Counted from the stretch's first letter, positions 18,926-28,536 are shown. The stretch is 64,000 bases of DNA from JBBRDU01 sp038230335 (GCA_038230335.1 JBBRNL010000007.1:62001-126000); one strand, 5' to 3'. The notes: generated by a model not told the origin, from the sequence alone. Translations and numbers: made by a program.

Positions 18926-19495
18926 TTACAGTCCCACCGGATGCCGCGCTTCGAAGCCGGAGGGCTTGCGCGCGGTGGGCTGCCAGCGCGGCGCCCATTT
19001 GTCGTTCGCGTGGATATAAGGAGTGGTATCGAGCCGAAGGCCGGCGATCACGGCAAAGGCATGGCCGTTGCGCGCGTAGACCGTAATCCACTTTCCATTG
19101 CCGCGCTCACCGAACCGTCGAAAATCGGACGAGCTCATGGGCGACTTAATTAATCCCGCGCCGCCCAGCATATAGGAAATGGTGCCGGAACAATCGTAGG
19201 CATTGTCACGAAAAGAACGATGACCGCCCCCAAAACGGTAGGGCTTGGAATGAAGCTGATTAGCCGCCCAAATAGCCCGTTTGACGGTCAAAGGCGCGTT
19301 TTCGGGAGCCGCGGCCTGCCCGTAGTGAAGACGTGCGGTGTTGCCCGGAACGGTGGGGCCAGCCTGCGGGAATGGGCTGGGACTCGGCGGAACTGCAGCG
19401 AAACTCGCCGTGGCAAAAAAGGTCAGGAGGAGGGAGCGGCACACAAAGGATATGGGAGCGTGTCGTATGCCACTTTTTGGGGCGATGAAAAGCAA
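18926..19495 (-). CDS. Secreted NlpC/P60-like peptidase
   Basis: A 189-residue protein with an N-terminal signal segment (LLLTFFATASFA, residues about 22-33) and then a Pro-rich linker. The NlpC/P60-like core follows: Cys in YDCSGTISYMLGGAGLI and His in RNGHAFAVIAG. These enzymes cut peptide stems of peptidoglycan in the periplasm. The C-terminus keeps APRWQPTARKPSGFEARHP, seen in a subset of verrucomicrobial and proteobacterial members. Probably forms an operon with the transglutaminase-like gene. Confidence 0.75.
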   Translation of the reverse strand: MLFIAPKSGIRHAPISFVCRSLLLTFFATASFAAVPPSPSPFPQAGPTVPGNTARLHYGQAAAPENAPLTVKRAIWAANQLHSKPYRFGGGHRSFRDNAYDCSGTISYMLGGAGLIKSPMSSSDFRRFGERGNGKWITVYARNGHAFAVIAGLRLDTTPYIHANDKWAPRWQPTARKPSGFEARHPVGL

Positions 19496-19622
19496 AAAAT
19501 CGCGCTTTTCGTCTGTCTGCTCATTTCTCAGGGTGGACTGAAACTATGAAATATCGGAACAGTTATTGCTCTTCTAAAGTTGGGACCGGTTCGGCGACAA
19601 TCGTCGACTAGGTTCATCAGCC

Positions 19623-20609
19623 ATGCCTCTAATCGATTTCGGCCGCGCTTTCTCGAATTCAGACAAAACTGTGACCCCCTCGCCGGGCGAGGAGGCCGTC
19701 GGAACGCCTCTAGCGGAGCCGGTCCTCGAATCAATGAGGCACAGTGAGCCGGGGAGCCTTCATCATCAGTCGCACATGGGATACTCCGAATGGACGAATA
19801 TTGTTTTCGCGACGATCGCCACGCTGGGTGGTCTTTTCTGCGCTTTCTATTTTTTCGGTGCAAACGAGGTGCTCCGTACCGCCACCGCCTGGCCGCGTGA
19901 ATATTTGTATCCACGACCCGAATCGTCCGCCGAGGACAGAGAGCGTGCGCGTATAGCCGCGTCGCTTGGATTGCCGACACCGCCCGACGGCAAAGCAGTC
20001 GGCGGAAGTTCGGGAGACCCGTTTTCGCGGACGAGCGATTTGATCTCGCTGAACCCTCCCAACTCCCGATTGGCGCGGGGCGCTTCCAGCAGCGGCAACT
20101 CACCGGCGTCATCTATCGGCCTTGGTGGAGCCGCAGGTTTGCCCGGTGCCGTGTCGCCTTTGTCCCGGCTCGGTCTTCCCGCGCCCGGCGGAGATGGTTT
20201 GACGCAAGCTTTGAACAAGGCGGTGTCGGATCTCCAGCGTGCGGCCAAAATGGAGGCGAAGCGCACCGTCCGGGTTGTGCGAACGGTTGTGGAGCGAGGA
20301 GGGAAACGGGCTGATCGCCATTCTCGAATCCCGGCGAACGCACCTGATGGAGTGGCTCAAGCGACCGATCGAGTTTCAGCGCGCGGAGAACAGGCGCCGC
20401 AGACGGCTTCCGCGGCGTCGAGTTCTATCAGCAGCACAACCCAGCAGACACTGGGTTCGGCGCGTGGCGGCGTCTCCAATGTGAGCAGCGGTGTCGGTGG
20501 AGCGAGTGCCGGCAGAGAACTCAGCAGATTGCGTGGACGCCTGGGCAGCGCGGGCGGGGGACTCGACGGCCACACGAGGATGGGTCGAACCGGCGGCAGC
20601 CGGCATTAG
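19623..20609 (+). CDS. Single-pass membrane protein with low-complexity Ser/Gly/Ala tail
   Basis: A 328-residue protein: a short polar N-terminus, one membrane segment at about residues 58-80 (IVFATIATLGGLFCAFYFFG), and then about 240 residues rich in Ser, Gly, Ala and Arg with no recognisable domain. The tail is probably disordered. The coding sense is supported by the membrane segment and an open frame. It is divergent from the NlpC/P60-like gene. I know no family; the tail may be on either side of the membrane. Confidence 0.55.
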   Translation: MPLIDFGRAFSNSDKTVTPSPGEEAVGTPLAEPVLESMRHSEPGSLHHQSHMGYSEWTNIVFATIATLGGLFCAFYFFGANEVLRTATAWPREYLYPRPESSAEDRERARIAASLGLPTPPDGKAVGGSSGDPFSRTSDLISLNPPNSRLARGASSSGNSPASSIGLGGAAGLPGAVSPLSRLGLPAPGGDGLTQALNKAVSDLQRAAKMEAKRTVRVVRTVVERGGKRADRHSRIPANAPDGVAQATDRVSARGEQAPQTASAASSSISSTTQQTLGSARGGVSNVSSGVGGASAGRELSRLRGRLGSAGGGLDGHTRMGRTGGSRH

Positions 20610-20711
20610 GGCGCAGCACGGATTTATTCCTGTCGCCACCTCGCACTTTCGTAACGCTGGTCAGCGCGAGTAAACTGACCACATTCGTCCATTCGATGTT
20701 ATGATCCCAGC

Positions 20712-21317
20712 ATGCCGCGATGGTTCGTTTTGGCCGCCGCACTGATCGGGCTTGTGGCGATTGCCCGCGGTGGCGACGAGTTGCCGAAGGGCGACCCGGA
20801 CGATTCTTTCGAGGTTGAACCTCCCTTATTGATTCCGTATCGCCCACCCGAAACGGCGGGTGGAGCGATCGCAGTGGCGACGCCAACTCCGCCGGTCGAC
20901 CTCGAACGGCTTACGAAAAGCGTCGAGCGTGCGAAACGAAGCGCGCTTAGCGCGGAGCGTCTCTTTCGCATGGGCGCGCTGGCCAAAGTCGAAGCGGAAC
21001 AGCGTGCTTTGAAAGCGGTCCGGCTCGAATCGGACCTGGAGAACGCCCGGCTGGCTCAGGCCAAGGTTGACCTGGTCACGCGCGATGAGGCCAAGCCGGA
21101 CGCAGCGGCCCTGACCGCGGGACCGACGGATGCAGAACTGGCCCGAGCGATCGAGGCGTCCCACCAGGCCGATCGAAAACGCCAAGAGGCCGAATTCGAG
21201 GCAGCCGAAACAAACTTAACGCGCCAACAGAAACTGCTTTCGTTAGGCAGTGGCCGAAAAGCGGACGTGGCGAAAGCGGAGCAGAAGTTGGCCGCGTTGA
21301 AAGCGGCGCGAAATTAG
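20712..21317 (+). CDS. Exported coiled-coil protein
   Basis: A 201-residue protein with a signal peptide (residues 1-20, LAAALIGLVAIARG) and a Pro-rich spacer. From about residue 65 it is almost wholly helical, with Ala/Glu/Lys/Arg heptads (LTKSVERAKRSALSAERLF, AEQRALKAVRLESDLENA). This recalls the helical hairpins of TolC or membrane-fusion proteins but lacks their other domains. Likely periplasmic. It may form a unit with the preceding membrane protein, 102 bases upstream on the same strand. Confidence 0.65.
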   Translation: MPRWFVLAAALIGLVAIARGGDELPKGDPDDSFEVEPPLLIPYRPPETAGGAIAVATPTPPVDLERLTKSVERAKRSALSAERLFRMGALAKVEAEQRALKAVRLESDLENARLAQAKVDLVTRDEAKPDAAALTAGPTDAELARAIEASHQADRKRQEAEFEAAETNLTRQQKLLSLGSGRKADVAKAEQKLAALKAARN

Positions 21318-21355
21318 AGCTCCAAAAACGGAGGGCGAGCTCCGGCGCACGCGCG

Positions 21356-22681
21356 TCAGATGCGCGCAACGATCGTGCGCACCCAGTATAGAATCGACGC
21401 GGCAGCCAGCACGATCGCGGTCACGATGAATTCCCGGCTGGTGGCGTGCGCCAGAATCCAGATGATGATCGCGATGGCGCCGATTGGAAACAGGCGTGCT
21501 CCCGGAAATGTGAAAGGCGCGCCGTCCGTCCGAACATCGCGTCGCGTTAATTCCCAGGCGGCCGCGCAGCACAAGATATAAAGAAAGAGAACGGCGACAT
21601 TCGCCATGATGGCGAGCGCCTCAAAACTGGAACTGATCGAGAAGGCGAAGGCAATCACCGCATAAGAGATGATGGCCACGTCGGGGGACCGATAGCGTGG
21701 ATGCACGTGGGCAAACCAGCGCGGCAGCACGCCGTCGCGCCCGAAGGCGAATAGAATGCGTGGCGAGCTAAGGATATCACTGGTCACAAATCCGAAGGCC
21801 GAGAGCAGGGCGCCGCCCAGGAGGAGGAGACGACCTAAATTGCCGAGGAAATGGCTGGCCGCTTCGGCCAGCGGCGAAACGGTATTCGTCGCAAGAGTCG
21901 ACCCGAGCGTGCCCTGCGCGACCAGCTGGATACAAATGTAGAGGACGGTCGTTAGGCCAAGCGCAAGGTAAATAGCCCGCGGGACAGTGCGGCTCGGATT
22001 CCGCACTTCTCCGCTCGGCACGAGCGCGACTTCGATGCCGACGAAAGCAAAGACCAGAAGCAGAACGCTGTTGCCCAGTGCCTCGCTCGTGGGAAAGCCC
22101 GGCCAGGCCAGGAATCCGGGTTTAATAAAGAACAATCCGGCGATCACGAAAATGAGGAGCGGCAGCAACTTTGCCACCGTGACCCCGGTGACGGCGCGGG
22201 CGCCCGCCCTGACTCCGCGGACGTTGATCGCGACGAGGACGGCGTAGACCAGGATCATAATGGTGGCGCGGCCCGTCGGATTGGCCAGCAGCGGCACGAG
22301 CGCGCTCACCGATCCGGCAAAGACATTGACCACCCCGGCCACGCTCAAGACCGCCGTCAGATAAAATAGAATACCGGAAAGAAATCCTACGTAACGTCCG
22401 AACGCGACTTCCACGTAGGCGTAGAGGCCGCCCGTTAACGAAACGCGACTCCCCGCCATGGCGAAGCAGGTCACAAACAACACCATGGCGAGAGCGCAAA
22501 ATACGAATGCGACCGGCGCGGCCGCCCCGAGTCCTTTCGCGACTAAAGCCGGCAGCACAAAAATCCCCGCACCGATGGTGGTGTTGACAATGTTGGCGGT
22601 CAACGCCGGGATGCCGATCGCGCGAACGAGTTGCTCTTCGGCCCGCGGTGCATCGTCAACCATGCGCGCATCGTGCGTCAT
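21356..22681 (-). CDS. APC superfamily amino acid permease
   Basis: A 441-residue inner-membrane transporter with about 12 helices. The first shows the APC signature NIVNTTIGAGIFVLPALVA. Helix 6 has FAFVGIEVALVPSGEVRNPSRTVPRA, the conserved region linking substrate binding to gating. It probably takes up or exchanges amino acids; which ones cannot be read. It is convergent with the coiled-coil gene, with only 38 bases between. Confidence 0.9.
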   Translation of the reverse strand: MTHDARMVDDAPRAEEQLVRAIGIPALTANIVNTTIGAGIFVLPALVAKGLGAAAPVAFVFCALAMVLFVTCFAMAGSRVSLTGGLYAYVEVAFGRYVGFLSGILFYLTAVLSVAGVVNVFAGSVSALVPLLANPTGRATIMILVYAVLVAINVRGVRAGARAVTGVTVAKLLPLLIFVIAGLFFIKPGFLAWPGFPTSEALGNSVLLLVFAFVGIEVALVPSGEVRNPSRTVPRAIYLALGLTTVLYICIQLVAQGTLGSTLATNTVSPLAEAASHFLGNLGRLLLLGGALLSAFGFVTSDILSSPRILFAFGRDGVLPRWFAHVHPRYRSPDVAIISYAVIAFAFSISSSFEALAIMANVAVLFLYILCCAAAWELTRRDVRTDGAPFTFPGARLFPIGAIAIIIWILAHATSREFIVTAIVLAAASILYWVRTIVARI

Positions 22682-22733
22682 TCGTGGACGAGTAACAAGG
22701 GCGAGAATCCACGGCGCGCCTGGCCGCGCACGA

Positions 22734-23726
22734 TCAGGAACGGGAGAGACGGGTCCGCCGGAAATGACAGAAGCAGACGAGAAGGAGAAAGCTGATCACG
22801 ATCGTGTTGGACACGGGTTCGGGCACAAGGCTGAAGGCCATTCCGTTGACGGCCGCGAGATCGATGCCGCCGCCGCCCGTGGCTCCGTCCGTCGTCGTTG
22901 GATAAAAGGTGCCATTCGTCCAATCCACCAGTTGGGCGGAGGTACTGGCGGTGACGTCTATGGCCATCAGGGAATACCCATAGATGGTTGAGCCGAGAGT
23001 AAGACCAAGATCCGCGGCGCTGATCATGATACCACCCAGTCCCTGCGTGTTGGTCGGACTGCTGTCGGTTGTCGCGGTGATGACATTGCCGTTGTTGTAG
23101 CGAAAGAGCCGGTAGTTGAAATCGGCTCCCGCATTCGTCGCCCCGCCCCAGCCGGCACTTATCTTGAGCAGAGCCCCGTAGGCCGTCGGATTTCCGGAGG
23201 CGTCGATCGCGGTGACAGCGGCGATGGCAAAAGAGTCATGCACCGCGATGGCCCCGCGCTCGAAGACGGCGAACGCGAGCGCGTTGGTGACAGTGAGAGC
23301 GGAATTCCAGGTAAAATCGACGCGCTCGATATTTCCTAAGTCCGCCGTGACTCCATTTCCAAAAGTGTTATCGGAACCGCCGAACAGGTTGTTGCTATGG
23401 AGCAATGTTCCATAATCACTCTGATGGATGCCGCTGAGATTCGTGCCGACTCCGCTACTCACGTACCAAACCGAGGACTGGTTGTTGTTCACGGCGTTAC
23501 GTCGAATAAAAACGTTATCCGAGATTGATGAGACGTTATAGGTGCTTGCTGCCGTGGTAAACGAACTGAGAGCCCTCTGATTATTGTCGAAGGTGTAGCC
23601 CTCCGCGCTCGATGGAATTCCGGTGACCGTATTCGTGGTGATGGAAGTCACATTCTGCGTGGCTGGGAGGATTCCCGCACTAGCGCAGAACAAGGCGCCG
23701 ACAAGAAGGTGCCTGAGCAAAGACAT
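22734..23726 (-). CDS. PEP-CTERM sorted secreted protein
   Basis: A 330-residue protein with a signal peptide (LLRHLLVGALFCASAGILPA) and a beta-rich Asn/Ser/Thr-rich body. A C-terminal PEP-CTERM signal is present: VPEP, a hydrophobic helix (IVISFLLLVCF), then a basic tail (RRTRLSRS). Proteins of this class are processed by an exosortase and reach the surface or exopolysaccharide matrix. No exosortase is in the window. The start is uncertain: ATG at 23726 or 23735 both put the signal peptide at the N-terminus. Function of the body unknown. Confidence 0.78.
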   Translation of the reverse strand: MSLLRHLLVGALFCASAGILPATQNVTSITTNTVTGIPSSAEGYTFDNNQRALSSFTTAASTYNVSSISDNVFIRRNAVNNNQSSVWYVSSGVGTNLSGIHQSDYGTLLHSNNLFGGSDNTFGNGVTADLGNIERVDFTWNSALTVTNALAFAVFERGAIAVHDSFAIAAVTAIDASGNPTAYGALLKISAGWGGATNAGADFNYRLFRYNNGNVITATTDSSPTNTQGLGGIMISAADLGLTLGSTIYGYSLMAIDVTASTSAQLVDWTNGTFYPTTTDGATGGGGIDLAAVNGMAFSLVPEPVSNTIVISFLLLVCFCHFRRTRLSRS

Positions 23727-23766
23727 AGCTGTCATCCACCCAGCAGCCGTTATGCCAGTGACTCTT

Positions 23767-25497
23767 CTAGTATCCCGCGGCCTGTCCGTCCTTGCGCGAT
23801 TCGCTCGCGCCGACGTAGACGCGCTGGCCGTCGTGCATTTCGACTTTGATGGCTTGATAACCGCCATAACCACCCACATCGAGGCGCACTTCGTGGCCCT
23901 TCTTCTTTAATTCACGAACGGTTTCATAAGGAATCCCGCTCTCCACTTCGAGGTAACCCCCCGCTTCTGTCATTTTTTCGCCAGTCGGTTCGCTATCGCC
24001 TTCATGCTGCCAGCGTGAAGCGTCGCCCGCCTCTTGGACGTTCAAACCGAAGTCGATTTGGTTCGTCAGTACTTGCACATGGCCTTGTGGTTGCATGCCG
24101 CCCCCCATGACGCCGAACGCCTCCCACGGTTTGCCCTCCTTCATGACAAACCCCGGGATGATGGTGTGAAAAGGGCGCTTGCCGGGCGCGTAAACATTGG
24201 CGTGCCCCGTTTCCATCGAGAAAAGTTCTCCTCGATCCTGAAACATGAATCCCAATCCCGGCACGACGATGCCGCTGCCCATGCCACGATAATTACTCTG
24301 GATCAGGCTGACCATGTTTCCCTCATCATCGGCCGTGCACAGGTAGATCGTGTCGCCCTGGCCGAGCGCGGGAGTTCCCGGTTCCACTTTTTTCGCCGCG
24401 TGACTCGGATCGATCAGTTTGCGCCGTTCCGCTCCGTACGGTTTCGAAATTAATTGCGCCAACGGAATTTTGGAAAAGGCTGGGTCAGCGTAAAATCTGG
24501 CGCGATCGGCCCACGCGATTTTTTTCGCTTCGATCATGGCGTGCAACGCCTCAGGCGAATTCCGTCCCATGGCGCGCAGGTCGAATCCTTCCAACATGTT
24601 CAAAATCTGGAGTGTGGCGATGCCCTGCCCGTTGGGAGGAAGTTCGAACACGTCGAAGCCGCGGTAATTGGTCGAGACCGGATCGATCCACGTGCTCGTG
24701 TGTTTTTCAAAGTCGGCCTTCCGTAGAAAACCACCGTTCGCCTGCATGAAGGCATCGATTTTGTCCGCCACTTCTCCTTTGTAGAATCCGTCGCGTCCTT
24801 TCTCTCCGATCAGGCGCAAGGTTTTGGCCAGTGCCGGGTTCTTAAAAATATCGCCTTTGCCCGGCGTCCGGCCTTTTCCGTCCAGGGTGTAAGTTTCTAA
24901 AAAGGCGCCGGGCAAACCCTTGTAGATGCGCGGTCCGAAGGACCAGTAATAGGCAATCAGATCCGTCACCGGAAATCCTTCCTCCGCGTATTGCGCGGCT
25001 GGAGCCAGATCGTCCGACAGTTTCAATTTGCCGAATTTCTTGTGCAACTCGGCCCAGGCATCGACGCAGCCCGGCACGCTGACCGGGAGCATTCCGGTGG
25101 GCGGAATGGAACCGCGCTTTAATTTCTCCAGCTCGCTTTTCATTTGCTCGTAACTGAGGCCGAGCGGCGAGCGACCGCTCCCGTTGATGCCGTAAAGTCT
25201 GTTTTCTTTGGCGCTGTAAACGATGGCGAAGAGATCGCCTCCCACGCCATTGGAGACCGGCTCCATCAATCCGAGGGTCGCGTTCGCCGCGATGGCGGCA
25301 TCCACGGCGCTGCCGCCGCGCTCTAAAATCTCCAGGCCGACTTGGGTGGCGGCCGGCACGCTCGTGCACACCATTCCATGGCGCGCCACCACTTCGGAAC
25401 GCGTGGCAAAGGGCTTGCCCGTGATGCGATCGATTTGCGCGCTCGCGACCTGACTCGTTAGGAGAGTAACCGCTGCGATGACAAAAAAAGTGCGCAT
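23767..25497 (-). CDS. Gamma-glutamyltransferase family protein
   Basis: A 576-residue exported enzyme of the Ntn-hydrolase gamma-glutamyltransferase family, which cleaves gamma-glutamyl bonds such as glutathione. A signal peptide covers about residues 1-21. The conserved GG-SAVDAAIAANATLG and PVSNGVGGDLFAIVY segments mark the large subunit. The self-processing nucleophile is Thr383 in GDTIYLCTADDEGN, where the precursor would be cut into two subunits. Most family members have Thr-Thr-His here; this one has Thr-Ile-Tyr, so the exact substrate may differ. ATG at 25497 is preferred over the TTG at 25503. Confidence 0.9.
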   Translation of the reverse strand: MRTFFVIAAVTLLTSQVASAQIDRITGKPFATRSEVVARHGMVCTSVPAATQVGLEILERGGSAVDAAIAANATLGLMEPVSNGVGGDLFAIVYSAKENRLYGINGSGRSPLGLSYEQMKSELEKLKRGSIPPTGMLPVSVPGCVDAWAELHKKFGKLKLSDDLAPAAQYAEEGFPVTDLIAYYWSFGPRIYKGLPGAFLETYTLDGKGRTPGKGDIFKNPALAKTLRLIGEKGRDGFYKGEVADKIDAFMQANGGFLRKADFEKHTSTWIDPVSTNYRGFDVFELPPNGQGIATLQILNMLEGFDLRAMGRNSPEALHAMIEAKKIAWADRARFYADPAFSKIPLAQLISKPYGAERRKLIDPSHAAKKVEPGTPALGQGDTIYLCTADDEGNMVSLIQSNYRGMGSGIVVPGLGFMFQDRGELFSMETGHANVYAPGKRPFHTIIPGFVMKEGKPWEAFGVMGGGMQPQGHVQVLTNQIDFGLNVQEAGDASRWQHEGDSEPTGEKMTEAGGYLEVESGIPYETVRELKKKGHEVRLDVGGYGGYQAIKVEMHDGQRVYVGASESRKDGQAAGY

Positions 25498-25527
25498 CGC
25501 CAAACGTAAGGTGGGGAGAAGACCGCC

Positions 25528-26658
25528 CTAGTCGCCGCCGTCGTCACCGCCCCCGTCATCGTCCGAGCCCCCATCATCATCGCCGCCGCCATCGTCCGAC
25601 ATGTCTTCGCCTTCGTCGTCGGCTGAGTCGTCCATGCTGTCGTCATCGGCCGTGTCATCCGCATCGACTTCGGCGTCCGTGTCTTCATCGGCCGCGACTT
25701 GTTCCTCCTCGGCGTCCGACATATCGAACGATTCATCCGAGGCATAGGATTCTTCGCTGCTGACCTCTTCGTCCGAAATGGACTCGGAAACGTCGACCTC
25801 TTCACCTTCGTAAATATCGACGCTCGTATCCACAGAAGCCCAATCATACGACGTTGACGTTTCCCATGAAACATAGTCGGCATCGTAAGTGGTCTCGAGA
25901 TTCACGAGAACGAGGTAATCGTCGCGCCACCCTTTATCGACGTAATATTCATAGCCGCGAATAAGACCGAATTGTTCATCGAGCAGATAAAGCGTCGCGA
26001 GATAGGTATCGAGCGTGATCGGCTCCTTCAGGATGTGACGGGCTTGCGCCTGAACTTTCTTCAGGCCTTTCTCAAGCGCTTTGTCCTTGCTTGCTTCCTT
26101 TTCCAGTTTTTTTAGTTTGGCGAGCAGCCCTTTCTGCTGCGCCTTGATCTTGTCGAAGGCCGCCTTCTCCGGCGCGGTCAATTCGCCTCCCTTTTTTTTC
26201 CGCTCCGCTTCCTTCGAGTATTGCGTGCGCAAGAGCGCGATGGAATGACCAAGTGTCTTGCCGTTCTCGATGACGGCTTTGTTTTTCGAACCGGTCAGTT
26301 GCCAATCGATCTTGAGTTGCTCTTCGGCTCGTCGCGCGTGCGCCACACCCTTGAAGAAGTCATCGTTCTTGGCCGCTAGTCCTTTGTCCGCCATCTTCAG
26401 ATTTTTCGCGATGGTCTGGGTCGATTTCCAAAATGGTTTGTTCTTGGCCGTCTTCGGATCCAGGCCCTTGTCGGAACGCGCGGCCTTAACCATGACACCA
26501 AGGGCTTTATTCGAGTCGCCTAGCAGAGTTTTCGCATTCGCTTTCTTTCCGCTCGGCTTGTGTTGCGCCGTTTTCGCGGCGTGGGCTGGCTCTTTGGCGC
26601 GGGCCATGGTAAAGCCGGCTAGGGCCAGGCAGAGGAGGATTCGGATAAGAATTTTCAT
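25528..26658 (-). CDS. Secreted protein with basic helical body and acidic tail
   Basis: A 376-residue protein: signal peptide (residues 1-19, ILIRILLCLALAGF), a Lys/Ala-rich helical region (to about residue 200), and a short ordered part with YEYYVDKGWRDDYLVLVN. The last 110 residues or so are dominated by Asp, Glu, Ser and Gly, ending in Asp/Gly runs. The charge split (basic then strongly acidic) suggests ion or polycation binding, for example calcium, but no known motif is present. The open frame extends upstream to 26991, but the ATG at 26658 gives a clean signal peptide. Divergent from the electron-transfer operon. Confidence 0.7.
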   Translation of the reverse strand: MKILIRILLCLALAGFTMARAKEPAHAAKTAQHKPSGKKANAKTLLGDSNKALGVMVKAARSDKGLDPKTAKNKPFWKSTQTIAKNLKMADKGLAAKNDDFFKGVAHARRAEEQLKIDWQLTGSKNKAVIENGKTLGHSIALLRTQYSKEAERKKKGGELTAPEKAAFDKIKAQQKGLLAKLKKLEKEASKDKALEKGLKKVQAQARHILKEPITLDTYLATLYLLDEQFGLIRGYEYYVDKGWRDDYLVLVNLETTYDADYVSWETSTSYDWASVDTSVDIYEGEEVDVSESISDEEVSSEESYASDESFDMSDAEEEQVAADEDTDAEVDADDTADDDSMDDSADDEGEDMSDDGGGDDDGGSDDDGGGDDGGD

Positions 26659-26856
26659 AGATCGATAATGGTCAGCGCTACGGTACTTCGGGCGCGTTTC
26701 GAATCGGACCATCGCGGATGATTTGCCCGATGTCGACCGGTGATAGTCGGGAGGTTTTATCAACCGCCTCATCAGGGTGGTGGTGGTTCGTGGCCGGCGG
26801 CGAAAATTGCCTTCCAGCGCCATTCCCCGCCGAATATCGTTTGTCCATACCGCGCC

Positions 26857-28536
26857 ATGGCTGACACCGTTGAAAAACTCACGACAGGCGAGCCGCTGAC
26901 GATTGATCAGCTCATCGAGTATCTGCCCGCGCTCAAGGAGATTCCGCGCGCCCAGCTGGAAAATTGGGCCAAAGGCGCGGCTGTCCTGCATCGCTTTCGG
27001 AAAGGCGAAATCGTCTGCGAAGAGGGAGCATTCGGGTCAACCGCCTACTACATCGTTTCGGGCACGGTTGATATTTTCATTCATAACCCGCTCGCTCATC
27101 TGCGGACCAATCCGGTGGTTGGTCTGTTCGGTCGCAGTTTTAAGCGCATGCGCAGTTTTCTGACCGACGATCACACCGATCGGCGGCCCGAAGCGCAACA
27201 GCGCAAGTTCATCGGAATCGACGCGAACATTGATCTGCCGATCAATCGCCCGCTCGCTCAGCTCGGGCCCGGCGAGTTATTTGGCGAGATGACCTGCCGC
27301 ACGTATCAACCGCGCTCGGCCACGGTTCAGGCCCAGGAGAGCTGCGTCATGGTCGAGATGCTGCGCGTGATTCTCGACATGCTGGTGGGGAACCGGCAGG
27401 TCTCCGAGGCGAGCAAGGCCACCAGTAAAGTGAAGATGCCGACGTTCAAGGGAACGTCGTTCAAAGTAGATCTCGATCAAAAATATCGCGAGCGTTCGCT
27501 CAATAACCACCTGCGCAGCGTCCCGCTCTTCGCCTCGCTCGACGAAGAATTCCTCGAACACCTCAGGCAGAACGTGGAGCTCGTTTCCTACAACCAAACC
27601 CAGGTCATCTGCAAAGAAGGCGATGAGGCAGACGCTTTCTATCTGATTCGCTCGGGCATGGTGCGTGTCTCCAATGCGCTGCCCGGCGGCGAGATGGTGC
27701 GGACGTATTTGAGTCGCGGTGACTATTTCGGCGAGATCGGGCTGCTCCGCGCGATCAAGCGCACGGCCACCTGCAGTGCGCTCGATGCCGTGGATCTGGT
27801 CAAGATTCCAGCCGGTGAATTCAACCTGATGCTTGAGAAATTTCCGGCCGTCCGCCGCCAAATTGAAAAGGTGGCAACGGCCCGCTTTGAGGCCGATCAG
27901 CTAAAAACAATCCCGGCAGGATTGCATCTGGACGACTTCCTGAACCAGGGATTATTCGAGGCGCAAAATCTTCTCCTCATCGACCTGGATAACTGCACGC
28001 GCTGCGATGCCTGCGTGCGCGCGTGTGCCCAAGCGCATGACGGTGTTTCGCGATTGCTGCGCGACGGCCTCCGCTACGAGCACTACCTGGTGGCGACGGC
28101 CTGCCGCTCCTGCCGCGATCCGCTTTGCATGACGCAGTGCCCGGTCGGCTCGATTCGCCGCAAGGAGAACCTCGAAATCATTATTGAAGACTGGTGCATC
28201 GGCTGTGGCAAATGCGCGGAATTGTGTCCCTACGGCAACATCAACATGCATCCGCTCGAGGTGATCAAGGAGGTTAAAACGGAGATCAAATCGAAGGAGG
28301 AAGGCGTGCCTCCGCAAATCAAGATCGAGAAGAAAAAGACGACCGCGTACAAGGCGAACACGTGTGATCTCTGTACCCAGCTTTCCACACCCAGCTGCGT
28401 CTACGCCTGCCCGCATAACGCGGCCAAGCGGGTCGACCCGCAAAGATATTTTGGCGACGCCATCAACGCGCAAAGCGAACTGATCGGAAAGACGTGGGCA
28501 CCGACTTCGCGCTACGAAGCGCATCGTACTCACTAG
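26857..28536 (+). CDS. Dual cyclic-nucleotide-binding, four-cluster Fe-S protein
   Basis: A 559-residue protein without signal peptide or membrane segment, so cytoplasmic. Two cNMP-binding folds come first: one around residues 35-175 (FGEMTCRTYQPRSAT near 141) with an internal insertion, the second around 230-350 (FGEIGLLRAIKRTAT near 290). Both keep the Glu and Arg that contact cyclic nucleotide phosphate. Residues about 379-510 hold four Cys motifs of the DmsB/NrfC-like electron-transfer type: CTRCDACVRAC, CRSCRDPLCMTQCP, CIGCGKCAELCP and CDLC...CVYACP. The ATG at 26857 begins MADTVEKL. The b-type membrane gene starts 7 bases after its stop. Likely role: electron transfer tuned by cyclic nucleotide, by inference. 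Confidence 0.85.
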   Translation: MADTVEKLTTGEPLTIDQLIEYLPALKEIPRAQLENWAKGAAVLHRFRKGEIVCEEGAFGSTAYYIVSGTVDIFIHNPLAHLRTNPVVGLFGRSFKRMRSFLTDDHTDRRPEAQQRKFIGIDANIDLPINRPLAQLGPGELFGEMTCRTYQPRSATVQAQESCVMVEMLRVILDMLVGNRQVSEASKATSKVKMPTFKGTSFKVDLDQKYRERSLNNHLRSVPLFASLDEEFLEHLRQNVELVSYNQTQVICKEGDEADAFYLIRSGMVRVSNALPGGEMVRTYLSRGDYFGEIGLLRAIKRTATCSALDAVDLVKIPAGEFNLMLEKFPAVRRQIEKVATARFEADQLKTIPAGLHLDDFLNQGLFEAQNLLLIDLDNCTRCDACVRACAQAHDGVSRLLRDGLRYEHYLVATACRSCRDPLCMTQCPVGSIRRKENLEIIIEDWCIGCGKCAELCPYGNINMHPLEVIKEVKTEIKSKEEGVPPQIKIEKKKTTAYKANTCDLCTQLSTPSCVYACPHNAAKRVDPQRYFGDAINAQSELIGKTWAPTSRYEAHRTH

